Origin: Zygaena filipendulae
Taxonomy: Eukaryota; Arthropoda; Insecta; Lepidoptera; Zygaenidae
DNA: 64,000 bases
NCBI GenBank assembly: GCA_907165275.2
Contig: OU015675.1
Location: forward strand, 5,225,501-5,289,500
Reading direction: 5' to 3'
Under the pieces are notes generated by a model. It had not been told where the DNA came from, did no database searches, and worked only from the letters and a program-made list of their open reading frames with translations. Every line of letters begins with the position of its first letter. Position 1 is the first letter of the stretch. The position numbers were made by a program, and so were the translations under genes. Positions 55,688 through 64,000 of the stretch are shown here, in pieces.

Positions 55688-57120
55688 ATTAATAAATAAA
55701 TAAATAAATTAATAAATAAATTAATAAATTATCCATGTTTTTTTCTCAACATAGGCTGGTAACTTGTAGAGTCAGTACGGGCACTGCCAAGTAGCTGATC
55801 TATTTAATTTGTGGATATGTCGTCCAGGTTTATTATTATTATTATTCTTATAAATCATTGAACAGTAGGAAGAAAATGAAGTTCCTCTCGCGTAAATTTT
55901 GAAGTTCCTGTGGGAATTCCCAGATATAAGTCACTTAGAAGTAATGTAAGTCAAATGTTTAAAATTGATTAAGTAGTTTTTGAGTTTATCCGGTACAAAA
56001 AATAACAATTATTTCTCCATTATACAAAAAACAAAATCTCCAAATATTCCAGTACAAAAATATTTAGTACAGTTAAGACATTAAGTGTTAGCACGCACAC
56101 ATGCACATAAGAATACAAAGGTCATAACTACATCCACATTTTACCAATACAAAGAGACAGGCTAAAGACGAATTTACTTCCAATGTATGAAGTTTTCAAA
56201 ATGTGACGAATTTACTTTGTGACGAATTTACAACAAACCGAATCTTGCTGTGACAATAAAGAATAGATAGGTACTCATAAACACACACGTACACGCTATG
56301 AACTTTTGCAAATGAGTGTCCTTCTCAATTTGCAGTTTACTGTTCTCAAGTCTGTTACTCCCCTTTCCTTTGTTATACATTGTGTCTTTATTTACCGCCA
56401 AACAATAAAATGTAAGGTACACAATGACATACATAGTTGGTAACATTTGCATGTTAAGTAGGTGAATCTGATATTATGTTTGTTAGTTTGAATTAAGGGG
56501 GTAATCTCTTGAACTACAGATCCCATTCTAATGATTTTTTCGCTAATAGGAAGCTGAATAGAGTATCCCTAAGTGACATAGGGTATACCTCGTACCTATA
56601 TAGACACTTATTGGCACGTGGCGCTTATTGTTATGGCGTCTTCTGTGGTTAAATATTGTAACATATTAATATTGTGTGGTTAAATTGTATCCTAATATTA
56701 CAGAACAAATTTGAGATGACTCGTTAATTAGGAAAATAACGTGGTTACAGTGGTAATTAGCAGTGTTTATGATAATGCGTCTGTAATAATAATTGAGTAC
56801 GAAGATGAATATCGGATACTCTTATCTGGTTTCAGGTTACTACCTAATACATATATAAAGTGAGTTTTGTAACAGGAATTTCTCCTTAATAAACCATAGA
56901 CTTTTTCTTATTTCTCTCCTCCCGGGAAAAGTAATAGAAAGTGAGTCCATACAGTCAAGTCAGACTTTTATATTTTTGAAAGATATTTCCATAGAAACGA
57001 ACTTGTTCGATGCATTTAAATACTTTGCAGGAAGTTTTGGAAGCAACATCACAGTTGAATAAGGCGTTCTGTTGTACAGGAACTTTTTTTAATCGATCAA
57101 GTAAAGAAAGAAAACTACAT
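55045..57120. other. Gene-free stretch with one microsatellite
   Basis: Contains a diverged GC-rich repeat fragment at 55385-55510, the (aaat)n run below, and otherwise AT-rich sequence. The open frame at 55083-55355 has no recognisable domain. Nothing else is visible. Confidence 0.5.
55620..55735. repeat. (aaat)n microsatellite
   Basis: About 110 bp of aaataaataaat with ttaataaat interruptions, probably grown from a retroposon tail. Confidence 0.85.
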
Positions 57121-57221
57121 TTAATATAATAATAATATAGATTTATTTCAGACCTGAGTCCATAGTAGTGTTAGTAACAATCGTCTTACATGCTAGGGTT
57201 AGTATTTAACAAAGCTGAATT

Positions 57222-60014
57222 CTAATTTACATGAAGGTGTACCCACCTCCGCAACAGCGGTGAGTCCCACCTGTCCGCAAACACACTCAGGATGGTGTTA
57301 GTGCTGCCTCGAAGACGTGTCAGCAAGGAGGCGCACCGTTTCCTAATTATGGCAGCAAAACCATCGGTCCGCGCCTCTGCGAACATTCCAGACGCACTAC
57401 TACGCCTCGGCAGCCCCAACACCCTCCTAAACGCGTTATTATACTGGACACGCAGGTCGCTGTATGCCCGCTGTGTAAAGCTAACCCACAGGCTGCACGT
57501 GTAAAATGACTGGCAGTATGCTTTGAAAAGCGTTATTTTCACTGATCTAGAGCAGCGTGCAAACCTGTGAGCCAGCATGTTGCATCGGGCAGCCAGCGAC
57601 CTACGCTCCCTCTCGATATCAAGGTGGTCCTTGAGATCTTCTGTGACCCAATGACCCAAGTATTTAAATTTACGCACCCGGCACAAAACCTCTCCCCTAA
57701 GCGAGAGTACTGGCAAATCGTTGTAGGTGATAGTACCCGATTTAAACAACATCCATTCACTCTTTTTAACGTTGTAGATGAGCCCATGAGTCGATGCATA
57801 AATTTCACAAATCGACAGAAGTTTTCTAAGCGCACCGATGGATGGGCTCAGTAGCACCATATCATCGGCGTAACTGATGTTATTTACACAAACACCATCA
57901 ATATGGCACCCAATACCAGTGCCACTGAGCTCACCCAGTAGCTGGTTCATGTACAGGTTGAAGAGTCGAGGAGAACTCAAACCCCCCTGTCTCACTCCAC
58001 AGCCCAACCCGTACATGTCAGAAAAAGAACCCCCCCATTTCACTGTATTCTTTTGATGATTATACCAAAATCTAAACAATGACACAATTTCATTCGGTAC
58101 AGTAGTCTCACGTTGAAGCTTGAGCCACAGCAAGTCATAGTTCACCATGTCAAATGCCCTCGACAGATCTAGATAACAGACAAAAACAGGTGTTTTTCTA
58201 GCTGTATAATACTGAACAGTCTGCTTAAGACATAAAATTGCACTTTCAGTCGACAGACCAGATCTAAAACCAAATTGACTATCATGAATTTCAATATGCT
58301 TCGCGAGATATTTATCTAGCAGACTGTCCAGTACCTTCGCCAGAATTGTAGCCAGCGATATTGGCCTGTAATTTGAAATGTCAGAGGTATCCCCTGTCTT
58401 ATTTTTTACAACAGGAACCACGACTGTAGTCATAAGCTCCTCAGGTAAATATTCATGATTCAGACACAAACTATAAAACATAGCCAGTACTCGCGGCAAA
58501 TGTATTCCAGCGTGTTTCAGGTGCTCGATGCTGAGACCGTCATGTCCAGGGGACTTGCCTCTTACCATTTGATGGATTATACGTTGTACTTCCTTAGCCG
58601 AGAATATAACGAGTGGATCTGACGCATCGACTGCCTCCGCATCGCCCACCCGCGGCACACTAGACAACGGAGACTCAACCTTAAAATGCTGCTGAAAAGC
58701 ATTTGCGATTTCAGTTGGTTCATGTACACCAGCCACACTCACCGGAAAACCTGCTTTGGGATTTAATTTATTAGTCAATTTCCAAAATTCGCTAAATTGT
58801 TTTTCCGAATGTGACTGAGCTATCCTATCCATTTTAATTCGTTGCTGGTTTTCTTGACAATACTTTAATTTTGATTTAAATAACTTTCGCGATACATACA
58901 TATTCTGATAAACATGACCATTAGAAGGTTTACCATATAATAACCAAGTGTGATAACAAAGTCTGGCCTCCGTGTGAGCGGCGCGAACATGCTTATTCCA
59001 ACCCGGTACGTATTTTCTTACATTATTACACTTTTTTGTGACATAAGTACGCTCTGCACCTTCTTTTAGAATACATACCAAGTTGTGATACATCCTATTC
59101 AACACTTCGTGATGGGCCGGATTGGAACACTTACTATGGGCACAATCACGAAATTCGCTCGGAAAATCAACCTCTCGTAACTTTGCATTACAAAAATCAT
59201 GGTAGCTGTTTATTTGATCACTATCCCTTACACCCCAACGTACCGAGGAATATGGGGTAGTTAACGCTGTTATCTTAGGTCTTATTAAATTTAAATTACA
59301 TTCGAATAACATAGGTAAATGATCCGACTGATAAACATCATACAGGACATATGCATTTGAAATTAAACGTCGCGCCGCACTAGTGGTCACACAGTGGTCC
59401 AACCAGCGGAGGGCCCCATTCGCGGTGCTAACAAATGTATGCGTGTCTTTTGGTAATAGTTCCATGTCCACGCAAGACCATGATTGATCTGCACAAACAG
59501 AAAGCAACTCATGGGAAAACCTTGCCCCGGGATGCGCATTAAAATCTCCTAAAATGAATACCGATTCAATACCACTATAACACTCAATTATTGCTATAAT
59601 TTCACTCAAACAATCAGTGAATTCAGTCAGATTTTCTGCACAATCAGTGGGCATATACACCGAAAAAATTATTATAGAACGATCACCGATTACTATCTTA
59701 ATACAAACTAAGCGATCACTATTACATGTTATAACACTTACTAAAGGAAAAAGAGATTTCCTCCATAGTAAGGCAACACCACCATATGGTCTACCTTTAA
59801 GAATGCCCGCAGACACATCCACAGAGGACTTGCCGGTGTATGCAAAATGAACATCTAGGCTACCTAGATATGGGATATCCTGGGGTAAAAGCCAGGTTTC
59901 CTGCAGCGCAACGACATCCGCCTTTCGAAGTAGTCCTCGTACGCATGACGTTGAACGAACAATGTTTTTACAGTTGAACGTAGATAGTGTTACTGACATT
60001 ACGTTACTATCCAT
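57222..60014 (-). CDS. Non-LTR retrotransposon ORF2: AP endonuclease and reverse transcriptase
   Basis: 930 residues. The N-terminal endonuclease spans about 8-240: LQETW (37-41, catalytic Glu), GRPYGGVALLWRK (74), LGDFNAHPG (155) and SDHLPM (230) with the catalytic Asp-His. The reverse transcriptase spans about 465-780: NYRPISLATILAKV (548), FGFRSGLSTESA (581), YLDLSRAFDMVNYD (614), GVRQGGLSSPRLFN (673) and YADDMVLL (715, the catalytic Asp pair). A C-terminal domain follows. No stops or frameshifts. The start ATG overlaps the ORF1 stop by one base (TAATG). Nicking by the endonuclease and target-primed copying by the RT would drive mobility. Confidence 0.95.
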   Translation of the reverse strand: MDSNVMSVTLSTFNCKNIVRSTSCVRGLLRKADVVALQETWLLPQDIPYLGSLDVHFAYTGKSSVDVSAGILKGRPYGGVALLWRKSLFPLVSVITCNSDRLVCIKIVIGDRSIIIFSVYMPTDCAENLTEFTDCLSEIIAIIECYSGIESVFILGDFNAHPGARFSHELLSVCADQSWSCVDMELLPKDTHTFVSTANGALRWLDHCVTTSAARRLISNAYVLYDVYQSDHLPMLFECNLNLIRPKITALTTPYSSVRWGVRDSDQINSYHDFCNAKLREVDFPSEFRDCAHSKCSNPAHHEVLNRMYHNLVCILKEGAERTYVTKKCNNVRKYVPGWNKHVRAAHTEARLCYHTWLLYGKPSNGHVYQNMYVSRKLFKSKLKYCQENQQRIKMDRIAQSHSEKQFSEFWKLTNKLNPKAGFPVSVAGVHEPTEIANAFQQHFKVESPLSSVPRVGDAEAVDASDPLVIFSAKEVQRIIHQMVRGKSPGHDGLSIEHLKHAGIHLPRVLAMFYSLCLNHEYLPEELMTTVVVPVVKNKTGDTSDISNYRPISLATILAKVLDSLLDKYLAKHIEIHDSQFGFRSGLSTESAILCLKQTVQYYTARKTPVFVCYLDLSRAFDMVNYDLLWLKLQRETTVPNEIVSLFRFWYNHQKNTVKWGGSFSDMYGLGCGVRQGGLSSPRLFNLYMNQLLGELSGTGIGCHIDGVCVNNISYADDMVLLSPSIGALRKLLSICEIYASTHGLIYNVKKSEWMLFKSGTITYNDLPVLSLRGEVLCRVRKFKYLGHWVTEDLKDHLDIERERRSLAARCNMLAHRFARCSRSVKITLFKAYCQSFYTCSLWVSFTQRAYSDLRVQYNNAFRRVLGLPRRSSASGMFAEARTDGFAAIIRKRCASLLTRLRGSTNTILSVFADRWDSPLLRRWVHLHVN

Positions 60015-61222
60015 TATGATTTAGTCAAGTTAACACCACCAAGTTTCGAGTTGTTGCTATAATTATTATCTCTGTTCTTCTTGAAGTTAATAAAACGTCT
60101 AAACCTAATGCCCTCAGGCCACAAATTGTCATCCAGGAAAGCATTTAATTTTCTCTGTGACACGAACAATTTAAATGAATTATATGGTTTTTCAGTCTTC
60201 ATGTTAATTTTTTCTAACTTAACAACCTCCTGAATTTTGTCTTGTATGTATTCACAAATGTCTTTTTCTGAAGTATCTTTATTTACATTTGATATAAAAA
60301 GTGGAATTTTTGTTTCCGCCGCCTTGAACTTTCCGGTTTCACTAGACAAAGCTTTACCAGTTTTTCCTTCAAATCTGTTCCTATATTTTCTCTTTTGTAC
60401 CACAATCCATTCATCATCACACTTACTATCAGCCCATTTGCCTTTACTCAACACCTCTGCCATAGTTCGCTGATTTGTTTGTTTACACTCCGAACTAGCG
60501 GTCGGTGCGCAGGCGTTTATCACTGCGTCCGGGTTACTCGACGCGGTTGCGACCCGACGACCGCCGCATATGTCTAGAGCAGGGGTGTGACAGAGGGAGC
60601 GGTACTTCAGAGCTTCACATTCTTCACTACGCACTGTTTCGTCAAGGTCAGGCGCGTTCGATTCTTCTGACAACAAGTGCGATTGCAATCCTATCGGCCC
60701 ACTATCTACAGCATACCCTCCACCTCTTTTTTTATTAATATTTGGATTCAGTAACGGATTAGGTATTTGACTAAACTTCAAATTAGACGCCAATTCCTCT
60801 AACTGATCTTTCATAACAAAATTACGTTTAATGTCTGCAACTTCGGTACGCAGACTCAATATGTCTTTTAATAGCTTCGTGACGTCCACATGATCAAAAC
60901 AAATCGGAGGTAATTTATGCAGGTCATATGCCACAAATAACGGTAGCCTATCTGGATCTATTGTTTTAAATACAGATATCATATCTTCCAAGTCCTTTTG
61001 TTTCTTTTCCTTTCGCCTAGATACTAACTTTTGTTTACTTTTAGTTGAAGTAAAAAGCAATATTTTCGCCTCGTCAATTTCATCCTCGGAAAAAGCAGAC
61101 ACGCATATTCGGATTAGACTCTCATTGTCCATTACGTCATGTCTATTACGTATAAACGCAAGTACTTCGGAAATAACCACATTGCAACTTGCGCATTTAA
61201 CCGTTAACACTGACATTATCAA
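60014..61222 (-). CDS. Non-LTR retrotransposon ORF1: RNA-binding-type protein
   Basis: 402 residues. The N-terminus has a CASC pair followed by a helical segment (NESLIRICVSAFSEDEID). A charged stretch with SRRKEKKQKDLEDM is near 70-83, and a possible coiled coil is near 120-150 (DILSLRTEVADIKRNF). A low-complexity, basic middle follows. Near 310-390 there is an RRM-like part (KIPLFISNVNKDTSEKDI ... SFKLFVSQRKLNAF). ORF1 proteins of this kind coat element RNA. The ATG at 61222 is the first in frame. Its stop TAA shares one base with the ORF2 ATG. Confidence 0.85.
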   Translation of the reverse strand: MIMSVLTVKCASCNVVISEVLAFIRNRHDVMDNESLIRICVSAFSEDEIDEAKILLFTSTKSKQKLVSRRKEKKQKDLEDMISVFKTIDPDRLPLFVAYDLHKLPPICFDHVDVTKLLKDILSLRTEVADIKRNFVMKDQLEELASNLKFSQIPNPLLNPNINKKRGGGYAVDSGPIGLQSHLLSEESNAPDLDETVRSEECEALKYRSLCHTPALDICGGRRVATASSNPDAVINACAPTASSECKQTNQRTMAEVLSKGKWADSKCDDEWIVVQKRKYRNRFEGKTGKALSSETGKFKAAETKIPLFISNVNKDTSEKDICEYIQDKIQEVVKLEKINMKTEKPYNSFKLFVSQRKLNAFLDDNLWPEGIRFRRFINFKKNRDNNYSNNSKLGGVNLTKS

Positions 61223-61497
61223 AAAGCAGGTAGGTATACCTACAACGACCGCGAATATTTATATAAATTTATAACCTCAAAACATTTGAAATTTCAGGCG
61301 CCATTTGTTTTCTCTCTTTATTCCAGCACAATACACAAGAAAAAACAAACAAACATTGAAGTAGTTGGTTTACCCATTGGTATCTTGCCTCAGCATTAGC
61401 TAGGTGCGGGTAGGTACACCTAGCGCTGGTTTTCATATGGCAGCCCGCTGTCACGCACGGACGGTAACAACAGAAGAAGAAAATTTTTTTTCATTAC

Positions 61498-61662
61498 TCA
61501 TACTCGGAAAGTAGGTCTGAAGTTGCCTGAGAAGCGGGTTGAAAGTAACCCTTTTCAGCCCTAGGGAGAATCGCTTTCAACTGACAACTGTCAAATTATT
61601 AAAAAAAAACTAGGTCTATTTTCACATTTCTATTGAACCATGTTTCAACTTTCTATACAGCC
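61498..61662. repeat. Repeat shared with 63846-64000
   Basis: From tcggaaagtaggtctgaag to atgtttcaactttctata, nearly identical to the block at the right window edge, except for 8 extra bases (gctttcaa) after ggagaatc. It lies immediately upstream of the retrotransposon 5' UTR. Confidence 0.75.
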
Positions 61663-61669
61663 AGCGTGA

Positions 61670-63330
61670 TGTAAAATTGAAATAACGTAAAGTTTAAGTA
61701 GGTATTAATTAAAATAAAATTCACTCACTTTTTCTTAAGCTAATTCCTATTTATATTTTTTTTAGGTCGCCACAATGTAAATAAAAAATACTGGCTGAAT
61801 AGCTAGCCGGCCAAAGAAAAAGAAATAGGTGGGAAAGTGTCAAGCGACTATCCGATCTTCACTCATTTTTTCTTTAGCTAATTCCTATTTTTATTTTGAC
61901 TTTCCTTGCATTCGTAATGAAAAGCACAGTGTTATCCTCGGGAGAAAGAGTTACTTTCACCCCTAGGATAACAATGTACTATTAAGTTTATCCTTTGCAA
62001 ACATACAAACAAACTTTTCTCTTAAAATTCTAATGTATTAGTAGTACCTATAGTATAGATTATATTGTATTATCTATACTTAAATATTATAAAGATGTAA
62101 AGTTGGTGAATGTGAGTTTGGAGTTCGTGAAGTAGTAGGAGGTAATCTCTGGATCTACTGAACCGATTTCAAAAATGTTTCAATTATAGGAAGCTACGGT
62201 AGTCTTGAGTGACATAGGGTACTTTTAATCCCAAAAATCTCACGGGCTTTCCAAAATTACCGCGGGTAAAACCGCAGGGGAATAGATAGTATTGTATGAC
62301 TTAGATACCTACGCCTTACTCCATTTTCTGGAGTTGTTGATGCAATGCTTTAATTTGGAAAATTATATAATTATTTTAGCTCAAATTGAAAAATAAAGCA
62401 ATATTAAATAAAAAAATTATAATAAAACATGATGATGACTTACGGATTTATGTCCTACTATACGTAGTACATATTCTACCTACGTACGTGGATATAGGTA
62501 CATACTGAGAAGCACATGGGGTACTTTTTATCCCGGAATTCCCGAGGAAACTCCCAACATATTGCGGAGAACAGCTAGTTATAAAACTGAGCATATAAAC
62601 ATTTCCAGATCAACAATTGCAAAACAAAATTATTATGGTTTAAAATGCAACTTTATCAAATTAGAGTAGAGTTGGTAACAACATAACTCGAAGTTAGTGG
62701 AGGGGTTTTGAAGTGAACTGGAGCCGGGTCGGCTCCGGCAAAAGGCAGCAGTAAAATATAAATTGCAACGAAAAGTTTAGCCACTTGTGAACTACAGTAT
62801 TTTAGGGTTAAATGTTTTATAGAGGTAAAAATGGTGGGAACCTTTTTCATCAGCTTCGGGGATAATTTAGAAAAAATTCAAGCATGAAAATTGTCACACA
62901 GTTCTACTTAGTCCATCTATGCAAATACTTAAATAACTTTTTTCTAAATAGGTATAATATTCTTTTATAAAAGATATAAGGCGTTCCAAAATTAGCTGCA
63001 AATATTTACAGGGTTATATTATATAAAATATTTTCATAAAATAAACCCGTCGAGCCAAACCTCACTAAAAAAAATTAGGGTAGAGGGGAGGGGGTCAAGC
63101 AAAATCTCACCAGGGAGCGCGGGAAGGGAGTGTGGGGGGAAGGGTCGAAAAATTACCAAATTCCCCTCACGTATTAATTAATGGACGCCCCCTAAGTCTT
63201 TTCCCTTCTTTTCTAATCATCATCCATTTTCTACCAGCTCACCCAATCCATTTAACTTTTCTTTGGCCTTCTCTACTCACATAATATACTTGTACCAATC
63301 GTACTAACCCGTCATAATTATGATTTTTTA
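61670..63330. other. Gene-free stretch with repeat fragments
   Basis: It holds a reverse GC-rich repeat at 62090-62290 (gtgacatagggtactttta, attaccgcgggtaaaaccg), a small one at 62500-62580, a near-duplicate of attcctattt...tatttt words at 61735-61895, and a G-rich block at 63085-63190. Nothing gene-like is seen. Confidence 0.5.
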
Positions 63331-63715
63331 CTAACCGACTTCCAAAAATGAGGAGGTTATGCATTCGATTGTATGTATGTTTTTTTTTTTATGTATGTTC
63401 AACGATTACTCGAAGACGGTTGGACCGGTTTCGAAAATTCTTTTTTTGTTTGAAAGAGTTTACTCCCAATTAGGTCTCATTACCACCAAGTCGGGATCCG
63501 ATGATGGGATCTTGGAGAAATCGAGGGAACTCTTCAAAAATTATAAGCACGCCTATAGCGATTTGGGTATTTTATATAGTAAATCGTTCATTTGCTTTTG
63601 AAAAGCAAAATTTGAAGAAGTGGAACTGATGATGAAGACCACAGATGGTCATCGGAACTACTCAACAATAATACGTGTTTCACGGGTTCCAGTGGGAGCG
63701 ATTTGGAAATAGTTA
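63330..63715 (+). mobile_element. Fold-back element (AACCGACTTCC family), 5' fragment
   Basis: Starts aaccgacttccaaaaatg, then a short T-run and one copy of the tactcccaa ... gatgaagaccaca ... gtgtttcacggg block. It stops where the hairpin at 63717 begins, so the second block and the fold-back arms are lost. Confidence 0.65.
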
Positions 63716-63716
63716 T

Positions 63717-63835
63717 TTGTGCAACAAGAGAGCAAAGTCATTTTTTGCTGCGAGTGCTGATTTTGAATCCTGAGTGTGGCGAGGGATTCAAAGGCACGAG
63801 ATGCAAAAAACTTTGCTCTCGTGTAACACACATAA
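63717..63835. mobile_element. Small TIR element, about 119 bp
   Basis: The ends tgtgcaacaagagagcaaagt and, reversed, gtgttacacgagagcaaag are imperfect inverted repeats around gtgctgattttgaatcctga and gtggcgagggattcaaagg. Confidence 0.5.
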
Positions 63836-63845
63836 CTTTTCATTA

Positions 63846-64000
63846 CTCATGCTCGGAAAGTAGGTCTGAAGTTGCCTGAGAAGCGGGTTGAAAGTAACCC
63901 TTTTCAGCCCTAGGGAGAATCAACTGACAACTGTCAAATTATTAAAAAAAAACTAGGTCTATTTTCACATTTCTATTGAACCATGTTTCAACTTTCTATA
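63846..64000. repeat. Repeat shared with 61498-61662, cut by window edge
   Basis: From tcggaaagtaggtctgaag to caactttctata at the last base. It lacks the 8-bp gctttcaa insertion of the other copy and continues beyond the window. Confidence 0.75.

Larger units (their letters stand above)
57125..61485 (-). mobile_element. Full-length non-LTR retrotransposon with two intact ORFs
   Basis: Minus-strand order: 5' UTR (about 61485-61223), ORF1 (61222-60014), ORF2 with endonuclease and reverse transcriptase (60014-57222), a short 3' UTR and a terminal run of att units at about 57123-57140. Both ORFs are uninterrupted. The 5' limit is inferred from where the repeat at 61498 begins and is approximate. 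The GRPYGG endonuclease motif and the GVRQGGLSSP and YADDMVLLSP RT motifs point to the CR1/L2/RTE side of non-LTR elements. Clade not certain. Confidence 0.88.

Overview
The window looks like nuclear DNA of a moth or butterfly (Lepidoptera). It is AT-rich, has no operons, and carries one split cell-surface gene with very small exons in large introns. The rest is mostly repeats of lepidopteran type: GC-rich 'cccgcggtttcacccgcg' interspersed repeats, hAT-like elements, MITEs, fold-back elements and two non-LTR retrotransposons. The species cannot be named from the sequence alone.

The only host gene I can support is a Dscam-family (Down syndrome cell adhesion molecule) receptor on the minus strand, about 84 to 28451. 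I could join 21 exons without a single reading-phase conflict, giving 3,093 coding bases. They encode, in order, the Ig4/Ig5 linker, Ig5, Ig6, Ig7, Ig8, Ig9, fibronectin III domains 1 to 4, and the N-terminal half of Ig10, which is the invertebrate Dscam domain order. The gene runs off the left edge, so the rest of Ig10, FN5, FN6, the membrane segment and the cytoplasmic tail are not here. A possible first coding exon with a signal peptide lies at 42954-43006 behind a plausible TATA/initiator promoter. Exons for Ig1 to Ig4 were not found between it and Ig5. Ig7 has one exon, fused to the second half of Ig6, with no alternative-exon array.

Layout. 0-3.5 kb: exons for Ig10, FN4 and FN3. 3.5-11.7 kb: an 8.2-kb intron full of repeats, including a roughly 100-bp tandem repeat with E-boxes. 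11.7-21.9 kb: densest exon block (FN2 to Ig5). 21.9-27 kb: a 5-kb intron with an hAT-type element that has a perfect 8-bp target duplication and a fold-back element nested inside. 27-31 kb: Ig5 and linker exons. 31-43 kb: repeats, several TIR elements, and a 5'-truncated non-LTR retrotransposon (34-36 kb). 43 kb: candidate promoter and first exon. 43-57 kb: gene-free, with a 69-bp minisatellite (48.5-50.3 kb) and a fold-back element that split an older MITE (53.5-55 kb). 57.1-61.5 kb: a full-length non-LTR retrotransposon with two intact ORFs joined by a stop/start overlap (UAAUG). 61.5-64 kb: repeats.

The host gene would make a neuronal-type homophilic adhesion receptor. The transposons act for themselves, but several sit within tens of bases of its splice sites.
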